Positions 55,443-64,000 of a DNA stretch of 64,000 nucleotides are shown one piece after another. The position numbers were made by a program, and so were the translations under genes. Below the pieces are notes generated by a model. That model saw only the letters and a list, made by a program, of their open reading frames with translations, was not told the origin of the DNA and did no database searches. How positions within the stretch are numbered: the first letter of the stretch is position 1; every line of letters begins with the position of its first letter. The stretch is from Archivesica marissinica (lineage: Eukaryota > Mollusca > Bivalvia > Venerida > Vesicomyidae), in NCBI GenBank assembly GCA_014843695.1, contig CM026401.1, positions 54,014,649-54,078,648 on the forward strand, written 5' to 3'.

Positions 55443-55671
55443 ACAAGTAACTGACATGGACTGGTCCATGATAATTTTAGACCAATAAATTAATAACAAA
55501 ATTACATTTGGATCAGTTCATTTATCAAAATGGGTAAACAAAATTCTAAAAATAGTTATATTACTTGAAAAAAGTGCAGATCCTGATGAGACGGCTCGTC
55601 ACGAGCCGGCTCATCTGGATCTACACTTTTTTGTAAGCCAATTTAAAGGTCTGTGGTGTTGAAAGGGTTAA
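55443..55671. mobile_element. TTAA-type palindromic MITE, copy 8
   Basis: The left end is truncated (starts CAAGTAACTGACATGGACTG), the right end is GGTGTTGAAAGGGTTAA, with palindrome GGCTCGTCACGAGCCGGC. Confidence 0.86.
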
Positions 55672-55800
55672 GACACAAAAACTATTAATAGTTAAAAATA
55701 TACACATAAAATCAAACACTGGTTTAATTAATAGTACCATGATTATCTGATACACAGAGTAGATGTGACCCATCATGACAAACAGAAATGCTCAACTGCA

Positions 55801-56085
55801 ATGTGTGTTTTACGTTTATTTATCATCGCTACCGGTTGCCCATATTAGCGACGCCTCTTGCAGAGATTAGTCATTTTAGAGGATAGTGCATAATACAGAC
55901 AGAGACCCATTCCAGAATCTCCTCTGATTCTTTTACGTGCATGGAGTACAGCACTGACACAAGACCTCGGTTTAACGTCCCATCTGAAAGACTGTTAATT
56001 TTATTAGTGTCAGATGCGGGATCAAACCTGCGATCCCTGGATTACCAGTCCAGCGTGTTACCACTGGACTACACCGTCTGTGCTG
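55801..56085 (-). mobile_element. tRNA-derived SINE (family D), complete
   Basis: Minus-strand head GTAGTCCAGTGGTAACACGC with GGGATCGCAGGTTTGATCCC, then ACAGTCTTTCAGATGGGACG and a 3' part GCAACCGGTAGCGATGATAA. Confidence 0.82.
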
Positions 56086-56273
56086 AACTGCAAATCAGCA
56101 TATCTTGGTAATATTTTACCATACATACTTGCCTATAAGACAACCAACCCTACTTTTGTCCTGAAATCTGTGGGTTTTGGCATGCACTTGCACAATTATA
56201 AGATGGGTTGATAAAATGGACACCAGACCATGTATATATTGTATGTTTGTCAAGCGCATGTTGAAGACATGTT

Positions 56274-56484
56274 TAGTGTCAGGGTGTCAGAGTGTCAGGG
56301 TGTCAGAGTGTCAGAGTGTCAGGGTGTCAGGGTGTCAGAGTGTCAGGGTGTCAGAGTGTCAGGGTGTCAGAGTGTCAGGGTGTCAGGGTGTCAGGGTGTC
56401 AGAGTGTCAGGTGTCAGGGTGTCAGAGTGTCAGGGTGTCAGGGTGTCAGGGTGTCAGGGTGTCAGGGTGTCAGGGTGTCAGAGT
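56274..56484. repeat. Minisatellite, 8-bp unit
   Basis: About 26 copies of GTGTCAGG or GTGTCAGA, in all three frames free of stops; associated frames (V-R-V-S-E-C-Q) are artefacts. Confidence 0.97.
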
Positions 56485-56542
56485 GCTTTCCTTTCTCAAA
56501 CGTAATTATGGATACCATTTAACATATTTTTTGAAAAAAGAT

Positions 56543-59500
56543 AGGTAACATTAGACAGGTAACATTAGACAGTTAACATTAGACAGTTAACATTAGACAG
56601 GTAACATTAGACAGGTAACATTAGACAGTTAACATTAGACAGTTAACATTAGACAGTTAACATTAGATAGGTAACATTAGACAGGTAACATTAGACAGGT
56701 AACATTAGACAGTTAACATTAGACAGTTAACATTAGACAGTTAACATTAGATAGGTAACATTAGACAGGTAACATTAGACAGGTAACATTAGACAGTTAA
56801 CATTAGACAGTTAACATTATATAGGTAACATTAGACAGGTAACATTAGATAGGTAACATTAGACAGGTAATATTAGACAGGTAACATTAGACAGTTAACA
56901 TTAGATAGGTAACATTAGACAGGTAACATTAGATAGGTAACATTAGACAGGTAACATTAGACAGGTAACATTAGACAGGTAACATTAGACAGTTAACATT
57001 AGACAGTTAACATTAGATAGGTAACATTAGACAGTTAACATTAGACAGTTAACATTAGATAGATAACATTAGATAGGTAACATTAGACAGGTAATATTAG
57101 ACAGGTAACATTAGACAGTTAACATTAGATAGGTAACATTAGACAGGTAACATTAGATAGGTAACATTAGACAGGTAACATTAGACAGGTAACATTAGAC
57201 AGGTAATATTAGACAGGTAACATTAGACAGGTAACATTAGACAGGTAACATTAGACAGGTAACATTAGACAGGTAACATTAGACAGGTAACATTAGACAG
57301 GTAATATTAGACAGGAAACATTAGACAGGTAACATTAGACAGGTAACATTAGACAGGTAACATTAGACAGGTAACATTAGACAGGTAACATTAGACAGGT
57401 AACATTAGACAGTTAACATTAGACAGGTAACATTAGACAGGTAACATTAGACAGGTAACATTAGACAGTTAACATTAGACAGTTAGCATTAGATAGTTAA
57501 CATTAGACAGTTATCATTAGACAGGTAACATTAATTAGACAGGTAACATTAGATAGTTAACATTAGACAGTTAACATTAGACATGTAACATTAGACAGGT
57601 AACATTAGATAGTTAACATTAGACAGGTACTATTAGACAGGTAACATTATACAGGTAACATTAGACAGGTAACATTAGACAGGTATCATTAGACAGTTAA
57701 CATTAGACAGGTAATATTAGACAGGTAATTTTATACAGGTGACATTAGACAGGTAACATTAGACAGTTAGCATTAGACAGGTACTATTAGACAGTTAGCA
57801 TTAGACAGGTAACATTAGACAGTTAGCATTAGACAGGTAATATTAGATAGTTAACATTAGACAGGTAACATTAGACAGGTAACATTAGATAGTTAACATT
57901 AGACAGGTACTATTAGACAGGTAACATTAGATAGTTAACATTAGACAGGTAACATTAGATAGTTAACATTAGATAGGTAACATTAGACAGTTAACATTAG
58001 ACAGGTAACATTAGACAGGTAATATTAGACAGTTAACATTAGACAGGTAACATTAGACAGGTAATATTAGACAGGTAGCATTATACAGGTAACATTAGAC
58101 AGGTAACATTAGACAGTTAACATTAGACAGGTAGTATTAGATATATAACTTTAGACAGGTAACATTAGACAGTTAACATTAGACAGTTAACATTAGACAG
58201 TTAACATTAGACAGGTAACATTAGACAGGTACCATTAGATAGTTAACATTAGACAGGTAACATTAGATAGTTAACATTAGATAGGTAACATTAGACAGTT
58301 AACATTAGACAGGTAACATTAGACAGGTAATATTAGACAGTTAACATTAGACAGGTAACATTAGACAGGTAATATTAGACAGGTAGCATTATACAGGTAA
58401 CATTAGACAGGTAACATTAGACAGTTAACATTAGACAGTTAACATTAGACAGGTAACATTAGACAAGTAATATTAGACAGTCAACATTAGACAGTTAACA
58501 TTAGACAGGTAATATTAGACAGGTAGCATTATACAGGTAACATTAGACAGGTAACATTAGACAGGTAATATTAGACAGGTAACGTTAGACAGGTAATATT
58601 AGACAGTTAACATTAGACAGGTAATATTAGACAGGTAGCATTATACAGGTAACATTAGACAGGTAACATTAGACAGGTAATATTAGACAGGTAATATTAG
58701 ACAGGTATCATTAGACAGATAACACTAGACAGGTAACATTAGACAGGTAATATTAGACAGGTATCATTACACAGATAACACTAGACAGGTAACATTAGAC
58801 AGGTAACATTAGACAGGTAATATTAGACAGTTAACATTAGACAGGTAACGTTAGACAGGTAATATTAGACAGTTAACATTAGACAGGTAATATTAGACAG
58901 GTAGCATTATACAGGTAACATTAGACAGGTAACATTAGACAGGTAATATTAGACAGGTAATATTAGACAGGTATCATTAGACAGATAACACTAGACAGGT
59001 AACATTAGACAGGTAACATTAGACAGGTAACATTAGACAGTTAACATTAGACAGGGAATATTAGACAGATAACATTAAACAGGTAACATTAGACAGGTAA
59101 CATTAGACAGGTAACATTAGACAGGTAACATTAGACAGGTAACATTAGACAGTTAACATTAGACAGTTAACATTAGATAGGTAACATTAGACAGTTAACA
59201 TTAGACAGTTAACATTAGATAGATAACATTAGATAGGTAACATTAGACAGGTAATATTAGACAGGTAACATTAGACAGTTAACATTAGATAGGTAACATT
59301 AGACAGGTAACATTAGATAGGTAACATTAGACAGGTAACATTAGACAGGTAACATTAGACAGGTAATATTAGACAGGTAACATTAGACAGTTAACATTAG
59401 ACAGTTAACATTAGACAGTTAACATTAGACAGTTAACATTAGATAGGTAACATTAGACAGGTAACATTAGACAGGTAACATTAGACAGGTAATATTAGAC

Positions 59501-60940
59501 AGGTAACATTAGACAGGTAACATTAGACAGGTAACATTAGACAGGTAACATTAGACAGGTAACATTAGACAGGTAACATTAGACAGGTAACATTAGACAG
59601 GTAACATTAGACAGGTAACATTAGACAGTTAACATTAGACAGTTAGCATTAGATAGTTAACATTAGACAGTTAGCATTAGACAGGTAACATTAGACAGGT
59701 AACATTAGATAGTTAACATTAGACAGGTAACATTAGACAGTTAACATTAGACAGGTAGTATTAGATATATAACTTTAGACAGGTAACATTAGACAGTTAA
59801 CATTAGACAGTTAACATTAGACAGTTAACATTAGACAGGTACCATTATATAGTTAACATTAGACAGGTAACATTAGATAGTTAACATTAGATAGGTAACA
59901 TTAGACAGTTAACATTAGACAGGTAACATTAGACAGGTAATATTAGACAGTTAACATTAGACAGGTAACATTAGACAGGTAATATTAGACAGGTAGCATT
60001 ATACAGGTAACATTAGACAGGTAACATTAGACAGTTAACATTAGACAGTTAACATTAGACAGGTAACATTAGACAAGTAATATTAGACAGTCAACATTAG
60101 ACAGTTAACATTAGACAGGTAATATTAGACAGGTAGCATTATACAGGTAACATTAGACAGGTAACATTAGACAGGTAATATTAGACAGGTAACGTTAGAC
60201 AGGTAATATTAGACAGTTAACATTAGACAGGTAATATTAGACAGGTAGCATTATACAGGTAACATTAGACAGGTAACATTAGACAGGTAATATTAGACAG
60301 GTAATATTAGACAGGTATCATTAGACAGATAACACTAGACAGGTAACATTAGACAGGTAATATTAGACAGGTATCATTACACAGATAACACTAGACAGGT
60401 AACATTTGACAGGTAACATTAGACAGGTAATATTAGACAGTTAACATTAGACAGGTAACGTTAGACAGGTAATATTAGACAGTTAACATTAGACAGGTAA
60501 TATTAGACAGGTAGCATTATACAGGTAACATTAGACAGGTAACATTAGACAGGTAATATTAGACAGGTAATATTAGACAGGTATCATTAGACAGATAACA
60601 CTAGACAGGTAACATTAGACAGTTAACATTAGACAGGGAATATTAGACAGATAACATTAAACAGGTAACATTAGACAGGTAATATTAGACAGTTAACATT
60701 AGACAGGTAACATTAGACAGGTAATATTAGACAGATGACTTTAGACAGGTAACATTAGACAGTTAACAATAGACAGGTAACATTAGACAGTTAACAATAG
60801 ACAGGTAACATTAGACAGGTAACATTAGACAGGTAACGTTAGACAGTTAGCATTAGACAGGTAACATTAGACAGGTAATGTTAGACAGTTAGCAATAGAC
60901 AGATAACTTTAGATAGGTAACATTAGACAGGTAACGTTAT
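56543..60940. repeat. 4.4-kb minisatellite, 14-bp unit with higher-order structure
   Basis: About 310 units of GTAACATTAGACAG with single-base variants (GTTAAC, ATAGG, AATATT, TAGCAT, TATCAT). Variant strings recur at distance: 58131-58700 reappears at 59755-60325 (offset 1624 = 116 units), and 57061-57120 reappears exactly at 59221-59280. It lies in the intron between the two exons of the unidentified upstream gene. Confidence 0.96.
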
Positions 60941-61124
60941 CAATGATGGGTCATAATAACTGGGAATTGAAACTGGAGTTATCTGTCTTGTTAGAACTGA
61001 TCTTACCCATGCGCAATCTATACTCTGTGATGCTAGAAACAAACATAACATTTTACTAGAGGTAACAAACTTCAACCAATATTGAAACTCATATGAAGCT
61101 CTATACATGATACGCTTGATTTTA

Positions 61125-61365
61125 TTAACCCTTTCAACACCACAGACCTCTAAATAGGCTTACAAAAAGTGTAGATCCAGATGAGCCGGCTCGTGACGAG
61201 CCGTCTCATCAAGATCTGCACTTTTTGCCAGTGATATGACTATTTTTAGACATAATTACCCATTTTGATAAATGAACTTGTCCAAATGTGATTTTCTGAT
61301 TCATTTATTGGTTTATGAATATCATGGACCAGTCCATGTGAGTTACTTGGTGTTGAATGGGTTAA
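61125..61365. mobile_element. TTAA-type palindromic MITE, copy 9
   Basis: TTAACCCTTTCAACACCACA to TTGGTGTTGAATGGGTTAA, both ends intact, palindrome GCCGGCTCGTGACGAGCCG. Confidence 0.9.
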
Positions 61366-61503
61366 ATATATGACGGGATCATTTAATCTTCGTATTGCTA
61401 TAAGAATGTGTGATTAGAATCGTATTCCTTCCCAAAATGGCCGCCACAATTTCTAAAATGGTTGCTATTATATAAATTATATTTGTCACAAAACCAGTTG
61501 TGG

Positions 61504-61740
61504 TAGTCGTGATAGAGTGTAGTGGTAGCGCGTTCGCTTCAGGTGCGAAAGGCCCCCGCGAGTTCACGCCCAGTTGTAGCAGTTAAGATTGTGCCCTTAG
61601 TCAAGGCATTTAAATTCCACGTTGCCTCTTCTCTCTCCCTCGAGGCGATGGGTTCCATCAGGAATAAGGTCTCGAGAGTGATAGTAAGTTGTAAAAACTT
61701 GTTTCGCAATCGAGCTAAAATAATAATTTGTATAAACTAA
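61504..61740 (+). mobile_element. SINE (family B), best copy
   Basis: Head GTGGTAGCGCGTTCGCTTCA, B-box-like GAGTTCACGCCC, body AAATTCCACGTTGCCTCTTC, tail TTTCGCAATCGAGC and TATAAACTAAAA. Confidence 0.82.
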
Positions 61741-61849
61741 AACGAGTCTTACTCAAGTGTGTCAATATGAAATCATGTTCTGATTACGATTGTCTATTTT
61801 CAGTCGGCTCCATTTCTCTAGCTCTGTTTCTCCAGCAGCCAACATGTAT

Positions 61850-62210
61850 TAACCATTTCCTTCATAGAAGCACCTCTTGACACCATTACCAATACGACAT
61901 ACATTGACAATGTAGTAGCCAAACCAATGTTCATAATAAAGGCCAGAATCTCATAATTATAGTCCCAGTAATATCTATGAAGGTGGGATAGATATGGCGA
62001 CTACTTATCCACTGCATGATAGCTAAATGGCTGTCGTTTGTATGGAGTTATTATAGTATATTAACCTAAATCTCTATGAAGTCCCAGTAATATCTATGGA
62101 GGTGGGATAGATATGGCGACTACTTATCCACTGCATGGTAGCTAAATGGCTGTTGTTTGTATGGAGTTATTATAGTATATTAACATAAATCTCTATGAAG
62201 GAATGGGTTA
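61850..62210. mobile_element. TTAA-flanked MITE, unexpanded relative of 1759-2488 (nested)
   Basis: Ends TTAACCATTTCCTTCATAG and CTATGAAGGAATGGGTTAA are inverted repeats. One 84-bp segment and two copies of the 120-bp segment lie inside. The flanks CAGCCAACATGTA and GCAGCCAGTTTCCAGATT rejoin through one TTAA to give the sequence seen at 33697-33725. Confidence 0.9.
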
Positions 62211-62470
62211 AGCAGCCAGTTTCCAGATTCCCAATATGTTGTTTTACTATACAGTTGACCTCTATTAAGCAGCCACCTGTGCTAAGCAGCCACTTCTGTG
62301 ATTGCTTTGACTGGCTGCTTAAGACAGGTTTGTAGTTCCCTTTTGGAATCTTTTATTAAAATTACTGGCATACAAACAGGACACTCGAAAGAAGCCGCCT
62401 GTGCTAAGCAGCCACTTTCTGTGATTGCATTGACTGGCTGCTTAAGACAGGGCTGTTGTTTTTCTTTTGG
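62211..62470. mobile_element. CAGTCAAACCTG-type MITE fragments
   Basis: GCAGCCAGTTTCCAGATTCC and two further GCTAAGCAGCCACTT / GGCTGCTTAAGACAG pairs, with a 120-bp direct duplication (CAGCCACTTCTGTGATTGC at about 62288 and 62410). Confidence 0.75.
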
Positions 62471-62564
62471 AATGTTTTATTAAGATTGCTGGCATACAAA
62501 CAGGACACTATGATAACAACCTATATAGAAATAGTGACGGTCACACTGAACAGGAAAATATGAC

Positions 62565-62800
62565 ATTAAGCTTTGGACGGAATGTGCAAACAACATAGAT
62601 CCAGATCAGCCGCAACGTAGCACCAGGTCTGATCAGGATCTATGTTGCTTGCTATTCAGACAAGTGTTTTAGCTCCACTATCCGAATAGCATAGAGCCTG
62701 ATCTTACGATACTTTCTGTGCACGTTCTGTGCCGTCTGATCTGGCTCTATGCTGTTTGCAAAAGCGACTTTAGTTGTGATTGGCAGGTTACGGTTAAAAG
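62565..62800. mobile_element. Hairpin MITE (AACATAGATCC type)
   Basis: GCAAACAACATAGATCCAGA, GATCAGGATCTATGTTGCTT, then AGCATAGAGCCTGATC and ATCTGGCTCTATGCTGTTTG. Shares ends (TTGTGATTGGCAGGTTAC) with the expanded element at 34570. Confidence 0.82.
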
Positions 62801-62853
62801 AACTTGCTTCGCAATCAAACTAATATAAATATGTATGAATTCCGCTTTCTCAC

Positions 62854-63066
62854 CTGACTATGTGCTACAGTGTATAATTTATTCTGCGTATCAAATAAAT
62901 TCCGCTCTTTCTCTGTTAACTCGTGCTTCAGTGATTTTATCTCGTAGTTTTTTCGTTTGAGCACTTCCCTTTCCCGCTTCTTCTTTAGCACCGCCCTTGG
63001 GTCCTCGGGCTTGCACCGATGTGAGGCCGGTGCCAAGTGGACCTTCTCATTTTCCAAATGGAATGT
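62854..63066 (-). CDS. Charged, helix-prone exon of an unidentified gene
   Basis: A 213-nt exon, phase 0 on both sides, with acceptor TATCAATTTTAG (ending 63067) and donor AGTCAG/GTGAGA. It encodes 71 residues beginning T-F-H-L-E-N-E-K-V-H-L. The second half is highly charged (K-K-K-R-E-R-E-V-L-K-R-K, then H-E-L-T-E-K-E-R-N-L) and looks like a coiled coil. I do not recognise the protein. It lies on the same strand as NPHP4 and 17 kb upstream of its start. It should continue to the left (the microexon at 55123-55155 is a candidate) and to the right beyond the window. Confidence 0.75.
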
Positions 63067-63289
63067 CTAAAATTGATAAGCGAGACATTTATCTATTTCT
63101 GCATCAAACTGAAACTGTGTTAGGATATATTCCAGAGTGGAAAAGAGTGTGTCATAAAAGAGAGAGGGTGTATTTTGAGCGGAGGGAGTTACCCCTAGAA
63201 AAGTTCATAAATTACGGTGATTGATCAAAGATGCAGTAGGACAGAAGGTTGGACGAGTTCAAGTTTATAAAGGTCTGCATGCACGAAGG

Positions 63290-64000
63290 CACTCACCTGT
63301 TGAGGGTTATTAAAAAAAGGGAAATAAAGATCTGTACCGTTCAGCACAGTTAGACTGAGAATTCGAGAGTTACCTTTCTTTGTTTGATTGCAGTATTGAT
63401 CTGTACCATCCAGCACAGTTAGACTGAGAATTCTAGAGTTACCTTTCTTTGTTTGATTGCAGCATGTGTACCATCCAGCACAGTTAGACTGAGAATTCAA
63501 GAGTTACCTTTCTTTGTTTGATTGCAGCATGTGTACCATCCAGCACAGTTAGACTGAGAATTCTAGAGTTACCTTTCTTTGTTTGATTGCAGCATGTGTA
63601 CCATCCAGCACAGTTAGACTAAGAATTCAAGAGTTACCTTTCTTTGTTTGATTGCAGTATGTGTACCATCCAGCACAGTTAGACTAAGAATTCTAGAGTT
63701 ACCTTTCTTTGTTTGATTGCAGTATTGATCTGTACCGTCAAGGAGTTACACTGAGAATTCAAGAGTTACCTTTCTTTGTTTGATTGCAGTATGTGTACCA
63801 TCCAGCACAGTTAGACTAAGAATTCTAGAGTTACCTTTCTTTGTTTGATTGCAGTATTGATCTGTACCGTCAAGCAGTTAGACTGAGAATTCAAGAGTTA
63901 CCTTTCTTTGTTTGATTGCAGTATTGATCTGTACCGTCAAGCAGTTAGACTAAGAATTCTAGAGTTACCTTTCTTTGTTTGATTGCAGTATTGATCTGTA
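63290..64000. repeat. Minisatellite, about 60-75 bp unit, runs off the window
   Basis: About ten copies of a unit containing CACAGTTAGACTGAGAATTC, AGAGTTACCTTTCTTTGTTT and GATTGCAG, in two spacer versions (TATGTGTACCATCC and TATTGATCTGTACCGTC). On the minus strand each unit carries AAAGAAAGGTAACTC (donor-like). On the plus strand it carries TTTCTTTGTTTGATTGCAG (acceptor-like). Confidence 0.93.

Overview
The window is animal genomic DNA, most likely from a bivalve mollusc. It holds short GT-AG exons in long repeat-rich introns, no bacterial-style gene packing, several tRNA-derived SINE families with Pol III boxes, many MITE-like elements, and minisatellites that I estimate cover a third or more of the sequence. 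The phylum is an inference from this repeat style and from the protein similarity; I cannot fix the species. There is one assembly gap of exactly 1000 N (4325-5324).

The recognisable gene is NPHP4 (nephrocystin-4, a ciliary transition-zone protein) on the minus strand. I could build eleven exons with consistent splice phases from its start codon at 45650 to the left edge of the window. They are 45650-45501, 27488-27339, 22703-22522, 22136-22078, 20228-20076, 17863-17670, 17205-17045, 13408-13276, 8227-7994, one of two copies at 6279-6098 or 2800-2619, and the partial exon 87-1. Together they encode about 561 residues, the N-terminal third to half of the protein. A further open exon at 29385-29080, ending in a usable donor, looks like an alternative first exon. 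To the right of NPHP4, two more minus-strand exons (63066-62854, charged and helix-prone; 55155-55123, a 33-nt microexon) belong to an upstream gene that I do not recognise.

Layout: 1-8.2 kb holds exons 11, 10 and 9 and a near-identical duplication around the gap. 8.2-13.4 kb is intron 8, mostly one 3.8-kb minisatellite that starts inside the exon 8 splice donor. 13.4-22.7 kb holds exons 8 to 3 with many arrays. 22.7-27.5 kb is intron 2, with a 2.4-kb array rich in GTAAGT. 27.5-45.5 kb is intron 1, with arrays, nested MITEs and a 0.9-kb foldback element. 45.7-64 kb is the NPHP4 5' flank and the upstream gene's introns, including a 4.4-kb array of a 14-bp unit.

The main observations are these. 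Minisatellites have amplified real or cryptic splice signals of the host gene. A SINE target-site duplication has duplicated the exon 9 splice acceptor. Exon 10 occurs as two full copies plus a frameshifted fragment that fed a minisatellite. Several TTAA-flanked, piggyBac-like MITE families are present, three of them shown by nested insertions whose empty sites can be read elsewhere in the window. Two N-terminal exons of NPHP4 may be alternatives. Long open frames in the arrays (up to 361 codons) come from repeat periodicity and are not called as genes.
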